In this document: positions 22,945-36,290 of the stretch, piece after piece
How the letters are laid out: each line of letters begins with the position of its first letter
How positions within the stretch are numbered: position 1 is the stretch's first letter
NCBI GenBank assembly: GCA_019916065.1
Contig: CM034241.1
Coordinates: 12,313,223-12,377,222, forward strand
From: Vitellaria paradoxa
Lineage: Eukaryota > Streptophyta > Magnoliopsida > Ericales > Sapotaceae
DNA: 64,000 nucleotides
Direction of reading: 5' to 3'
Program-made: the position numbers and the translations under genes
Notes under the pieces: generated by a model
Databases searched by the model: none
What the model was told of the DNA's origin: nothing
What the model saw: only the letters and a program-made list of their open reading frames with translations

Positions 22945-25870
22945 TCATTCCCAAGTCGACTCCTTAATACCATGATGCTTCCATAACACTCTAACTAAAA
23001 GAATGGTCTTCCCTCTTAGAACTTGTTCTCGTGAATATAAAATCTTCAGTGGTCTCACTTCGTATGTAACGTCCGAGTCAATCTTGAGCTCGGTCCAATC
23101 AAGAATGTGTGATGGATCAGCATTATACTTCCTCAACATAGACACATGAAAACATGATGTACGCCCGATAATTGTGGTGGTAAGGCAAGATGATACACCA
23201 CATCTCCAATTCTAGCCAAAATCTCAAATGGTCCAATAAATCCATGTGAAAGGTTCCCTCTACGACCAAAACTAAACACCCCCTTTCGTGGGGAGACCTT
23301 TAAAACATGTGATCTCCCACCTCAAACTCTAGTGGTCTCTGTCTCTGGTCAACATAGCTCTTTAGGCAACTCTGAGCCATCTCAAGTCTTTGGTGAATAA
23401 CTTTAACTTTCTCAGTGGTTTCCCTAGCAAGCTCTGGCCTAATAATGGTAGCTTATCTTATTTTGGTCCAACAAACTAGTAATCTACACGGCCTACCATA
23501 TAATGCTTTGAAAGGTGCCATCCCAATACTTGACTGGTAACTATTATTATAGGTAAATTCTACTAGTGGTAAGTAATCCTCCCAACTACCTTGGAAATCA
23601 AGTACATAAGCTCTGAGCATATCTTCTAAAATTTGAATAATTCATTCTGATTGTCCATCAGTCTATAGGTGGAAGATTGTACTAAGTGACAATCGAGTCC
23701 CCATAACTACTTGAAGACCCTACCAAAATCGAGAGACAAAACGAGAATCCCTATCTGAGACAGTGGAACCAAGAACTCTGTGAAGTCTTACAATCTCCTT
23801 GATATAAAGTTGAGCAAGAGTATCTATAGAATCAATTAAACGAATAGGTAGGAAATGAGCTGACTTTATCAATCTATCCACCACTACCCAAACTGTGTCA
23901 TGACTTTTGCGTGATCTCGGTAACCTAGAAACAAAATCCATTGTCGCATTCTCCTATTTCCACATTGAGACTGGTAGTGGCTGCAACATGCCCGCTGATC
24001 TCTAATATGCGGCCTTCACTTGTTGACAAGTAAGGCACCTACTAAAAAATTATGCCACCTCCTTTTTCATTCCTGCCCAAAAGAACTGTTGGCACAAGTC
24101 ATGATACATCCTTATACCTCTTGGATGCACTGCAAGTTTGTAGTGATAAAACTCTCTTAAGACCTCATCTTGAATAGATGCTGGCACAAATAATCTACCT
24201 TGATATCTAAAACCACTATCTGTGTCAAAAGTCCAGCCTGGTAATCCTTCTTTCCTCAACACCTTTGCCTAATTCACATCGGACTCAATATTTAAACTTT
24301 GGGCTTTTATTACACGAGTCACCAACGTCGGTTATGCCACCACAAAAAAAGAGTGGCATGTCCTTCTTCTTCTGTTAGATGTAGATCAAACTCCCCAATT
24401 TCTCTAATCATATTCCATTCCCTCATTGCAAGACTAGCCAAAACATTACGAGTCTTCTAACTAAGGGCATCTGCAACCACATTTGCTTTCCTTAGATGAT
24501 AGTGCAATTCCAAGTTATAATCTTCCATGTGCTCCATCCATCTCCTTTGTCTCAAATTTAAATCCTTCTGGGTAAAGATATACTTCAAACTCTTGTAATC
24601 TGAAAATACCTTAATCTTTTCTCCATATAGGTAATGTCTCCAACTCTTCAAAGCATAAATTACTGTTGCTAACTCTAGGTCATGTACTGGATAATTATGC
24701 TCGTGAATCTTTAATTGTCTTGACCTGTAGGCTACATCCCTACCTTCTTGCATTAGCACACATCCTAATCCCTCTTTAGAAACATCATAATACACTGTAT
24801 AACCCAATCTTCTTTCTAGAATCACTAACACTGGTGTAGAAGTTAATATCATTTTTTACTCTTGAAATGACTTTTCACAAGCGTCATCCCACACAAATTT
24901 CACTCCTTTTCGAGTCAACCTGGTCATTGGTGCAACTAACCTCAAAAAATCTTGAGCAAACCTTCGATAATATCCAACTGATCCTAAGAAACTTCGATAA
25001 TACCGTCTTTGGTTGCGACCAATCCATAACTACTTCTATCTTTGATGGGTCTACTGATACCCCTTTACTAGACATGAAACACCCAAGAAACTTCACTTCT
25101 TCAAGCCACAATTAACACTTACTTAACTTGGCATTAAGCTTATGCTCCCTTAGAGTTTGGAGTACTAATCTTAAATGCTCCTCATGCTCTTCCTTGCATC
25201 GAGAATACACCAACACGTCATCAATGAATATTACCACAAATTTATTCAAGTAAGAACTGAATATTCTGTTCATCAAATCCATAAAAGCTACAGGGGCATT
25301 TGTCAGCCTAAAAAGCATCACTAAAAACTTGTAATGCCCGTATCGAGTCCTAAAAGTCATCTTTGGTATGTCCTCCTTCTTTACTCTCAATTGATGATAC
25401 ATGATCTCAGATTAATCTTCGAAAAGCACTGTGAACCCCTTAGCTAGTCAAACAAGTCATCAATCCTCGGTAGTAGGTATTTATTCTTTATTATCATCCT
25501 ATTTAGCATCCTATAGTCGATGCACATCTGCAACAAACCATCTTTCTTTGTCACGAACAATACTGGTGCTCCCCACGGTGAAGTACTTGGACGAATGAAA
25601 CCTTTAGCAATCAAGTCCTCAAGTTAAGCCTTTAGCTCAACCAGTTCTACTGGAGCAAGTCTATAAGGTGCCACAGATATTGGCTCCATGCCTGGAATCA
25701 GATCAATACTAAATTCCACTTCCCGTTCTGGTGGCAACTCCGTCAAGTCGTTCAGGAATACATCTGGAAACTCACACACAACTAGTGGTAACTCTACCTC
25801 ACTACTTATCTCCTCCTCCTTCTCCAAACCTAAGTTGACGAACAAGTTATACAAATCAACCCTTTTCTGT
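22945..25870 (-). pseudogene. Element B pol (RT, RNase H, integrase, chromodomain), broken
   Basis: Reading leftwards on the minus strand: the pre-RT block [17 protein letters not shown] (about 25680); RT with [14 protein letters not shown] and FIDDVLVYS (about 25220); and a connection block with the shared SKIEVVMDW motif. RNase H follows (24852-24457) with YYDVSKE, where the usual CDAS has changed, and HDLELAT. Integrase follows, with HYKLAVHPRG and DRDSRF segments (24262-23720). The C-terminal HHGIKESTWE chromodomain-like block is at 23145-22945. Each domain sits in a different frame or is cut by stops, so no protein of the polyprotein could be made whole. Confidence 0.9.
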
Positions 25871-25995
25871 CCATCTAGAAAATGTGTGATTAAGGAATCT
25901 CTATGGTCACCTGTGAATCGTATCTAGTCACCCGTAGGTGTATGCAAGGTTACTTTCCCTTTGGCACAATCTACTATTGCTCAATAAATAGATAG

Positions 25996-26340
25996 CTAAT
26001 CCATGCTAAGAATAATGTTAAAGTTATTCATCTCTAATACAATCAAGTCGAATAGCAAATGGTGATCGAATGCAGAAATCTCATCAATTATGATGATCTT
26101 ACATCCTTTACAAATTTGAGTTAAAATCGTATGACCCCCAACTGGCTTCTCGACATGCACAGGTAGGACTAATTGTTCCATAATTAATTTCAATGCAGAT
26201 GTAAAATGTGCAAAAATAAATGAATGCGATGCTCTAGTAAGTATTGTGGCTCTAGAAGTAAAAATAAGAACAGTGCCTCTAGTCATAATCGGTTCAGCAG
26301 GCCTATCATCTTGTGTCAATGCAAAAACTTTTTCCTGTGC
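25996..26340 (-). pseudogene. Element B protease region, active site lost
   Basis: The minus-strand ORF 26319-25996 carries the segment after the catalytic triad (RASHSFI, then a long hydrophobic C-terminal part ending NIILSMD). This is diagnostic of Ty3/gypsy aspartic protease. The expected D-T-G-A is replaced by T-R-A in the frame, so the catalytic Asp is missing. Confidence 0.82.
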
Positions 26341-26594
26341 CTGTGTAGTTGAGGCTTACTACCCCTCTAGCCTTGTTGAGATCCACCTAGGTTGCTCTTG
26401 AAAATTATGGTGCACGGCTTGTGACCCTGATGGTCTAGAACTCTGCTAATAAGAAACTGACTGAGTGGGTTGCTATAATCGAATAACACTTGAAGTCCCC
26501 TGTCGTTGCGAACAATCTCTTTGAATATGACCATGCTGGCCATACTGGTAACATGTTCCCAATTCAATACTCTACTCAACTCTACTTGATCCAC

Positions 26595-27720
26595 CACTTT
26601 GAGGGCATTCTGACTTTCGATGTCCCAGTTGTTTACACTAGAAGCAAATAATTGAACTTTGTGAGGTCGCTCCTACTGTAGAATGAGTAGAAGGTGCACT
26701 GCTTTACTAATACTGTGAATCTTTTCTTTGTCTTTTTTCAGCTCTTACGCTACTTGTTATCTATTTGCTGCCTCATGTCATTTATGTCTTTCTCTACTAT
26801 CATAACTCGGAATGTTAATGTTTTGTAGTCCTCCAAAAGTAAAAGTATTACCCAACCCCTGATAACTGGTCTCAAGCCCCCCTCAAATCTTCGGCATTTG
26901 TTATACTCTGTTGAAATCATCTCTAGTGTATACTTAGAAAGAGCAAAGAACTTACACTCATACTCTAAAACTGTCATCGTACCTTGGATCAGATTCATGA
27001 ACTCATCTCTTTTTGCATCTTTCATTGGCAACAGAAAGAACTATTCTCTAAACATCTCCTTGAATTTCTCCCAAGTAATTTCGCCACATCTTGAGAATCT
27101 TCTATAGATGTCCACCAATCACCCACCTTTCTAATCAATTGAAATGCTGTGTAAGACACCTTCACCTTATCCTGAATAATTGCCATTGTATTAAATATCC
27201 TCCCACACTGTGATAGGAAACTCTCAACCGTATCTGGATCTGCCTCACTATCAAATGTTAGTGGATTCATCCTCTTAAACGTAGTTAATGCTGAAATGGG
27301 TCCATCTTTCTGACTCCTCCCACCATCTTCATCATTATTGTGGCCATATTTCGTAGAAATTATTCGGGATTAATTGAGCCTCTTTGAGAAACATTGGCCA
27401 CTCTGGCGTGATCATTAACAACTTGTGGTGTATTAACCACCCTTACCTACTCGCCTTTTGCCTGAGGCACGTCTCTAGCCTCTGGTAGAACTCCAGTACC
27501 ACGTGGGACCTCTACTCCCTGTGGTGCATCGTCCGTTCCTGGTGGTAGCTCTGCTCTAATTCTTGTATGTGACTCTTGATCACAAGCCACATTAGGTTGC
27601 ATGTGTATATCCTCAATCGTCATGACTTCTTGTCCTCGTCTTTAACCTCAACCGCAACCGCGACCACGACCTTAGCCACAGCCTCAACCACGGCCCCTAC
27701 TGGTAGCTTTAGCAACACGT
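26595..27720 (-). pseudogene. Element B gag, broken
   Basis: On the minus strand, a Gly/Arg-rich start (about 27710-27640) is followed by the capsid block MNPLTFDSEADPDTVESFL and AFQLIRKVGDWW (27270-27022). A second capsid block follows (27031-26750), then a zinc knuckle near 26650-26605 of the form C-x-stop-C-x4-H-x4-C, disabled by a TAG. Frame changes at about 27030 and 26750 separate the parts. Confidence 0.85.
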
Positions 27721-27880
27721 GGAGAAATCCTCTAAGAATGGAAATCAGAAAGAGAATAAGAAACTGATTATTGCTAATTCACAATTCTGATTACAAATAA
27801 CTCTCCTGAAATCCTATAAGAAATGTAAATATCCTATCACATAGAAGTTTTAGTCTGCACTGTTCCTAGGTATTCTAACC

Positions 27881-27896
27881 TAGGCTTTGATACCAA
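27881..27896 (-). promoter_or_regulatory. Primer-binding site of Element B
   Basis: On the minus strand TTGGTATCAAAGCCTA follows the LTR end by 2 bases. It is the tRNA-Met type site with one change (GAGC to AAGC). Confidence 0.8.
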
Positions 27897-27898
27897 TC

Positions 27899-29765
27899 TG
27901 TCATGCCCCAAAATTTTCCACATCTGGAAGCGTAAACAACTATAGATCACCAAAGCCATTAATCCAAAATAATCAGAGCCAATTATATTTACTAATAATA
28001 AACTAATAATCTCCAAAATAATAAAAAAAATAAATCAATCTCTCGTGTTCCAAACCGAGACATACACCATAATCAAAATCCAATTACAAGAGAAAAATAA
28101 ACTAAAAAAGTATGTGCAATTATCTTCCAAAAATAACATTAACGAACTGCTCAAATATCTACTCTGTCTAAGCAGTCCCATCACAACCATCGCCTGGTGC
28201 AACACTCGCACCTGTATCTAAAGCTGTAGGGGGATGAGCACAATATACTAATGTATATTAAAATAATTAACTGGCGATCAAAAAAAATAAAAATTAAATA
28301 AATCATGCACAGGTATTTTTACACAAATCTCTAATATGTTAAGTCAATACACATCACATATCAAAAATATTTACATTTAAATTTAAATATTTTGAGCACA
28401 ACATTAAATAAAATATATTATTTTAACAAACTATATTATTAATTATAGGGTTAGGTACTGCTACCTGGTCAACCTATGCCTCAGCCATGGGATACCAAAA
28501 ATATCAACTCATCAATGCTTCATAGGTTACTAGCCTACTAGACACAATAACCCAATCCTGCACGGGTTCCTGGTCTCTCACCAGTAGGGCTCACAGCACC
28601 AACTACTTATCTCGATACCTTTCACAACCCAAAACCAAAATCCTAAAATCAAACTATAAATAACTATTTATTTATTCAAATCCAAAAAAAAAAAAAAACA
28701 TACTTTAAAAAAATATTTTTTTCCTTATACAAGATTTCAACGCAAATTTTAAATTAAAATTTTTTTTTTACATCAACTAAATTTTAATTCTTTAAAATCA
28801 AAATCAATTTATACATATTTTTCTGTTCTATAAGATAACCACAATCACTTAATTTATCATGTATTAATAAACCAAATAATCACAAAGATTCACAAAATTA
28901 AGCCACACATAATAAATTTAATTTTTATTTAACTCTACCCCTACCTCAAATTAAATCTGAATTTGTTGCGAAAAACACCCTGCTTGCCTTCATAGCTCAC
29001 TGTCAGTCGCGACCCAAAAACAATCCTATTGCTTTCTGTCAAAAATCTACAGCAAAGTTGCCTTTTCTCTCTTTTTCTTTCTTTTCTTTTTTTTTCTCTA
29101 TCGAATAAACTTATTGGGCGTCCCCCTAAAGTACATATATATACATATACAACTACTTATGCGAATCCAAATTGGATTCAAAACTCTTTTCTTTTTCTTT
29201 TTTTTTTTTTTTGTCGAAACTCTCTGCGGAATAGCTATTCAATAAACGTTTATATATATATATATATTATGGTTCTTATGGGAATCCATGTTGGATTCGT
29301 ATCCTTTCTCTCTCTCTCTTTTTTTTTTTTTTTACTTGGCTACCAAAATGCTTAAGTAACATATATATGTGTGCACACAAATTTCCAAGCTACTGTCAGA
29401 TAGTGGAATCCAAATTAAATTTGGATTGTAAATCTCACCCCAAAATACTACATCAATATAATATTATCTATCTAGTTAAAATTCAATTTGAAGTTGAATT
29501 CTAGTCCATGTACACATATATTTTAGTATAACAAACCGTTAGTTAAGAAAAATTTAATATTTTATTTAATTAAAATTAAATCATATTTTATAATAAAATA
29601 AACTATTTAAATATTCAAATAAATTTCTCATACCCACCATGCATCCACAATAAAATAAATATTTAATTAATATCTCAACAAATTTTAAATTAACTAAATT
29701 CTTTATTACGAAATTAAGTATAAAAAAATAATCAAAGCAAGATTTAAAATTCTTGGGTCATTACA
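27899..29765 (-). repeat. Element B 5' LTR
   Basis: On the plus strand it starts tgtcatgccccaaaatttt and ends gggtcattaca, next to the duplication gatgc. It aligns throughout with 20993-22849 with many substitutions and a few indels, so this insertion is old, though younger than Element D. The palindrome is at 28522-28538. Confidence 0.93.
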
Positions 29766-31407
29766 GATGCCCATAAGTCTTGTGGTAAAGTTTTAAATAA
29801 GAAATTTCGAGAATTTTGTTCGTAACTAAGCCAATTTGAGGTCTTATGAGGATGAACATGAACGAACAGAAAATAGAGCATCAAGCTATAACCTGTCTCG
29901 GATCGGTGGGTGCACATGAAATTTATCAGTCGAGCACCCAACATCTTGGGTGCACATGGGGAAGCTCAGTTGGGCACCCACTACCCCTGTGCGTATTTTG
30001 GACTTAGTTCTATTTGTTTCTTTCACCTTAGATATATAAGGGTTTTAGTACTTATATTTCACAAGGCATTCTAATTTATCTAGTATGTTAGCTTTGTGAT
30101 CTTAAGGAGGTATTTAATGATTTAAAATGAGATAAATTGTTAATAAGTTGTAAATTAAGGTTGTATAAAAAGATAGGATAGGCTTATAATGATAGAACTC
30201 TTGTTGATAAGTGATGGTAATGGAATAAATCTTGATTAAGGGAAGTGGAAATGAGAAGGAAATAAGAAGTGTTGTTGTTGATTGGAATATGGATTGGTGC
30301 TGCTTGAAAGTTGTAAGATGGTGAAAATGTGACAACAATAAAGAGAAGTGTAAATGTGGTAAAATGACACTACAATTGATATTATGGCATGGGGTTGGTG
30401 GGCATAAGAAAATAGTACAAAGATTACCTTAGGGTTGAAAGACCCAAAACCTACGAAGGGATTGGTATTCATGCCAGCAGGTTAGTAGCCCACAACATGG
30501 CGTGTACTAAGGTTAATCATGACCTTTAACGACTACGTGAACTAATGAAACTAAGGCTAATCATGGCCTTTAACAATGACATGAACTAATGAAACTAAGG
30601 CTAATCGTATGATGATGTAAACTAAGGAAACTAAGGCTAGTTGTGGCCTTTAAAAATGAGGTAAACTAAGGCTAACCCTAGCCTTTAACGATGACGTTAA
30701 TTATGCCCACCCCTATAAATAGAATGAGATTGAGACATAAAATAAGTTGAATTATGAAAAGAATGACTAAGCATATGATAATGGAATTATGAGAGGGGAT
30801 TAATGATAGTGATCATGGCATGCAATAATATAAAGTTTATTTGGATAATGGAATTATAATGCTTATATGAATGAGAACTTACTTTTTGTTATATAGTGTT
30901 GCATGATTATGTTGAGTTATATTGAAATATAAAGGTTAATATTGTTTTACATTATTGTTTTACATATTATATATGCTTTTATGATGCTTCGTGAGTACAA
31001 GTGAATTAGTGCTCACGTCCCTATAGATGTTATTGTAGGAGCAGATTCTAAGAACTAGGTTGGCATTGGTGGAATTAGAAGTACAGGAGTTGATACAGAC
31101 ATTGAATTTTTCATTTATTTAAGTTAAAATTTTCATTTAGGACTATAATATTATTTTAAATTAGAGATTTATTCAATTGGGTTGTAAAGGCCATAAGGCC
31201 TATTTTGTTTATTATTATTATTACGGGATAAGTTGGAGCAGGATGGCCTGGCAATAGCCGAGACTTAGTTTATCTTATGTTATGTAATTATCTTTTGAGG
31301 ATGTCACTCCAAGGTGGTCTTATTGCTCTAATCAATGGTTGGTTACTAAGTGCATGATATGTATGTTATTCACTCGCCCCTTGGGTCACGAGATCCAAAG
31401 CATGACA
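29766..31407 (+). repeat. Element D 5' LTR, second part
   Basis: The LTR resumes after Element B and matches 37247-38775 and 39911-39990 of the right LTR. It contains GC-rich inverted motifs (29896-29990), the palindrome variant (30477-30493), a 36-44-bp tandem repeat (30510-30700) and ends ccaaagcatgaca. ORFs in it (29744-29944, 30114-30472 minus) are not genes. Confidence 0.88.
30510..30705 (+). repeat. 36-44-bp tandem repeat in LTR of Element D
   Basis: About five units of aaggctaat(c)..gcctttaac(a/g)atgac(g/a)t(a/g)aact(aatg)aaact follow each other with variable length. The right LTR holds the equivalent at 37980-38145. It is a family-specific LTR minisatellite like the 56-bp one in Element A. 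Confidence 0.8.
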
Positions 31408-31410
31408 GTT

Positions 31411-31429
31411 TGGTATCAGAGCCTAGGTT
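31411..31429 (+). promoter_or_regulatory. Primer-binding site of Element D
   Basis: TGGTATCAGAGCCTAGGTT begins 3 bases after the LTR end and matches the complement of initiator tRNA-Met nearly throughout. Confidence 0.88.
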
Positions 31430-34400
31430 AGAATACCTAGGGGATAATGGGAGTTTATCATTGCATGGTGCATGTGTTATAATCAACATTTAGTTATTTC
31501 AGAAATATGAACTCATTAGTATTTTGTAGTATAGTCGGTAGTGAAAGCAGACAAAATTACAAATGTTGCTAAAACAATGATCTTGTTGGTAAGATATATG
31601 AAAACTTAAACAATATCCATAGTTGATAATAGGTAAAGCTACTATATGAGCAAGTGGTGTGACTGGTGGTGGACTATTAGGCCTAGGCTTACGGTTTGAA
31701 GGATGTTTTGGTAGTAGTTTTCACACTGGGAATAATGGTTAGATATGACTGTGAATATCATAGAGAATTTTAAATTTGAGTTTCCAAAGGCTTGGAGGGT
31801 CCAAGTTAATGACTTAAGGATTTGTTGAGAATGCATCTCATGGTTGAGTAATGTGTAATTGTGGAATGATGTTTAAGTAGTAATGGTAATGGTAGAAAAT
31901 TAAATTTTAAATGGAGGAGTTATCTACTGGACAAACGGTGACTTACTGTTCTATGGATTAGTGATAACTGTTTTGCCAGATGACATTTGACTTCGGATTC
32001 GAGAATGAGATAAGAGTAATGTTGCTTTCTCTGCTAATGATATTAAGTTCAGTTGGAAACCTTGTGCTCACAGTTTCAAGCTGAATGAGAAGAAGTCTTG
32101 AAAATGTTTTCTATTGGTGATGTGTGAATTGTTGACGTGTTTCCTGAGAATAAGTAAGGTTAATCTCCTTAAAGGTAGATTCATTTTTCCTAGATTCTAT
32201 GAAAGGTATCTTTTCTGTTTTTATTGTACCACATTCTATGGTAATAGTTAAGTTATGGAATTTCAGGATTTAGTCAAGTGATTCGGAGGCTTATGGTTTT
32301 AACTAACATTGTATTTTATCGTGGGGGTATTGGAAATTCTTGGTAAGAATGAAATTGTAGTTTTGAGTGAATTAGAGGTTGTTAAATTTAGATGTAAATT
32401 TAACTGAATGGCTATGTATTAAGAGTAGTATGAGTTCGATTTGTCTGAGATAAAGTTGGGGTTTGGTGATATTTGTTTGGGAAATTATGATGAATCCTCT
32501 AAGGGTTTCAGTTGTATTAGTTGAATATGGTTGAGATTGTGTTTCATATCTAAATTTTATGAATTTGGCAGATTACTACCACTATCCTATGTAGGATACC
32601 ACTCAACTAACGGATTTATTAATTCGATTGATTTGGAAGAAAGTTAGAAATTCATCGGATAATGTTAATAAGAGCATTTTAGGTCAAATCTTACGTCGAC
32701 TGAGACTATGTTGGTTATTTTTACCTGTGGAAAGGGTATTTTCGAATACTGTGCTAGATTACGAGAAAATTTGGATTATGCGCTAATGCATAATGATTAG
32801 ATGACGATGTATGTCAAAGTAGTTGAAATCACATGAGAATGATAACCTACACTTGACTTGGAATTAATTGCAATGGTTTGGCATTAGAGCCTTGATGGTG
32901 TTAGTAGAGTGGTAGAAAGGTTTAGAATGTATTTAGAATGCCAAGATTTCAAAATTATTTATTTATGAAGTGTGGTTTGACTGTGAGACAATGTAGTGGA
33001 ATGAAGTACTAGGAAGCTTTTGGTCTTAAAATCTCTAATGTTATTTGAGCAAGGCCAATGTAATGGCCCATATGTTAAGTAAGAGGTCGAGGAGTTTGAT
33101 TGTGACTAGGATTCTGTCAATGAAATCTTTGAGGAAACGTTTAGGATTTTAAGATTCTTTGGGATGAGAATTATGATAATAAAGAAATAAAATTTTTGAG
33201 ATAAAGTTATTCAGGAATTATATTTGATAATATGAATAAATGGGTTATGAGATTCCAGTCGTAGGGCCAATTCTATCATAAAATATAATATTGTTAGTCT
33301 TCTGACTAAAGTGTCGAGTACGAAAGTATAACTATAAATGAAAAATGAGAATTTAAAAAAATAAAATGAATGTACAAGATGTGGATGGACTTCAGGAGGA
33401 GAGGCTTAGGAGTTTTATCATCCAAGATTGTAGTGCATCTTAGTGGTACTAAGAGATATAATGGAATAAAATATAAGGAGATGTTTGTGAATTTCCAATA
33501 GTGTTCAAAAATAAATTTCTAGTTTATCACTTGAAAAGGAAGAAAGAAAAGTATATATATTTGAAGTCGTAGCAAGTTGAGAAGATTAATAAATATTGAA
33601 GATTGATTTGTGTACTTGTAATACTTGTAAGTGATTGATAATTGATAAAATGAGTGGGAGATAAAATTTATAGACAAATTGTGAAACTCAAAGTGTGGAT
33701 TAATTTGATTATATAGTGGATATTGAGGCTTTATATGATTAATAAAAAAAAATTTATGGAATTAGAGTTGTGAGATAGATGATAATAGAGAAAATTGGAA
33801 ATGAAAGATGCTAAGAATATTTGAAAGTCCTGACTAAGAATTTGGGGAATATTTGAAGGTATTAATTATACAAGACATATCATACTTATTGGGCTTTAAG
33901 ATGATTAATTTAGATCCATACCATTAGTTGATTTGATGTTTTGATATGATCATATTAAGTGTGATGTGGTACATGGTATATGGTATATGAAATGATCCTA
34001 TGATTTACTTTGAGTATAATTAGAATTAAGAATTTTATGCCGAATATGTAGACATCTGGAGAGTTGTGGTTAATGAGGAAAAAATTAGACTTGATTAAAG
34101 AGGGGTTTATGGTTTAATCTAGCCTAAGTGTGTATTATATAATGTTTTAGAGATTGCAAGTCTATATGAAGAATTGTAAAGTTTGGCTTCGACTATTTGA
34201 TAGGTATGTCTAACTTTAGTCAAAAGGAACTTTAATATTTTCCAATGAGTGATTTAAGGTTTGGGTATCACTAATTGAGATATAGGTAGGAGGATATTTC
34301 TAAGGCGACGCTCTTAGAGTTCCTGGTAATGCCATTTGGATGACTAATGTCTAAACAGTGTTCATAGATTAGATGAGCAGGGTGTTCAATAATTATCTAG

Positions 34401-36271
34401 GCGAGTTGAAGATGGGTATACGTTCTTAAGTTGTTTGTATAATTATGCATATGTTGGAAATTTTATTAATGAAGGATTATTTGCTGAAGCCCACGTTGAA
34501 GTTAACGTGGTATGTAAATATATATATATATATATGTTCACTAAAATAAGGAATGTGGTATTGAATAGTGAGTCAGGGAGCTTCATGTACTTGATGGATC
34601 CTAGATTATGTTGAAACTCATAGTGATAATAATGCATGCTTTGGTAGGTTGAAGTATTGGTTGCTAACTGATTTATAGTGTGTAAATGTAAATTCATTAA
34701 TATGAAGTTAATTGAAGAAGATGACTTTTAGTGGAAAGGATTACTTGGGTTTAGTCTGGTAAAAGTCATAAGCTAATATGTGAGTTCGATTACAATTTGG
34801 GGTAGGAAAGAAAAGGAAGAATATATAAAAGAAAGAAGGGATTTGAAATGGAATAGATAGCTTACTGAGTTTATTTGTTAGTTTCCTTATTTCACATTCA
34901 GATGATTAACTATATTTAGGGAACATGGTAAATCATGATTTAGAATTTGTGGATTTTATTTTTAATCAGTATCTAATTAATTAGGTTGGATTGGACGGTG
35001 AATAACTTAATGGAGTTAATGTGAGTATGTAAACATAAGGGAAAAAACTGAGATGGAAGTGCTACTTGAGAAGCAGAGGTGTAAGAATAAAAAGGAGAGT
35101 TACAAAGTTTGACTTGATAAAGGATTTGTGGTTTAATTTGGTTAGTAGCTATGCTTAGTTTGATATTTAATACACTTAAATATGATACATTTGGCATTAC
35201 GTCATTACGTGATTAGTATGATTTTATGGTGATTTGTGACGTTTGGCGTCAACTTCGTGATCAGGTTGTTAAATTTTAAGGCAGCTTAATTGGTACATGG
35301 TATGGTATTAATCGGATAATCTTGGGGTTGTAGCTGGAAAGATCAAATACTAAGGCCACATGTTTCAGGTTTAGACCTATGGGAGAAATTAGAAATGAAA
35401 TGGAAAGGTAATATTTTGGAGTAACAATAAGTCTAGTACAAGGTTACTGAGCCAAGAGGAAATAGTAAATAAAGTACTTCGCGATTATTATCTGTGATTA
35501 ATTAAAAATATTGATAAAGTGGCTGGTATTAGCGAATGATAAATTAAGAAAAGAATTTCATGTGAAAGAATAAGATATTAAAATTATATGATGTGAAAGA
35601 AAACTCTGGAAATGGGAGTACTATGTTATCAATGTATGATAGTAAGAATGTGTATGCTCCCAATATCCTGACAATATGATCAAGAGACAAAGGAGTGCGT
35701 GTAGTTTGATGGTGCATTGATATATTCAAATGAAATTGATGGAAAAATGATCTTAAAATATTTAAGTGAGAAATGTTATAAAAATTTGAATAAAAGAATA
35801 TTGGTTAATGTGGAGGAAATGTTAAAGTTCAACTTTGTTAAGGAAAAGATTTTGATTTGGGAGATGATTAGGTGTAATATTGTAGAAAGTTAGAAAAGTA
35901 TATAGTGATAGTGCGGTATGGGATAAAGGTTAAGGTTTGGTGTGGGAAGATACGAGATTTTTTTTTTTGGTAAGTAAGATACGAGATTTAAATGTGGATT
36001 GTTAGTACAAATATTTTAAAGAGCTATTGAGTTAGTTTTCATATCAGAGTAGCATAGTGGAAGCGTAGATACTATGTTCTATATTGGTATGATCTGTTGA
36101 CTTGTGAAGTGATCTAATTATTATTTAAAGAGTAGATTTCTAAATCTTATTAACGTTAGAAGCATCATGATATTGTAGAATTTACCTAGGGACATTAATC
36201 TAAGATACGGAAGTGGTATTTGTTGTTGTTTACTTAAAGTTGTGCTTGTATTAAAATTTCAAGGACAAAAT
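31430..36271 (+). pseudogene. Element D internal region, gag-pol almost erased
   Basis: No ORF exceeds about 84 codons, yet fragments of Ty3/gypsy pol survive. At about 34258-34420 a YH-stop-LRYR-stop-EDISK segment, then FLVMPFG and MSRVFNNYLG, match the RT finger/palm blocks of Elements A-C, with stops in place of Gln/Glu. Elsewhere the sequence is too decayed to assign by eye. The 74- to 84-codon ORFs on the minus strand are chance ORFs. The element is clearly the oldest Ty3/gypsy copy in the window. Confidence 0.7.
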
Positions 36272-36273
36272 TT

Positions 36274-36290
36274 TTATAAGGAGGGAAGAA
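36274..36290 (+). promoter_or_regulatory. Polypurine tract of Element D
   Basis: The run ataaggagggaagaa directly precedes the right LTR start, matching the position of the purine tract in the sister elements. Confidence 0.7.

Larger units (their letters stand above)
20993..29765 (-). mobile_element. Element B: complete Ty3/gypsy chromovirus-type element, inactive, nested in Element D
   Basis: Read on the minus strand: 5' LTR 29765-27899, primer site 27896-27881, gag, protease, RT, RNase H, integrase, C-terminal chromodomain-like segment, purine tract 22864-22850, 3' LTR 22849-20993. The LTRs are about 1.86 kb. The flanks are gatcc (20988-20992) and gatgc (29766-29770), a 5-bp duplication with one change. 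The uninterrupted Element D LTR reads gatgcctataag at 37247, which confirms the insertion point. Numerous stops and frameshifts make it non-functional. Confidence 0.93.
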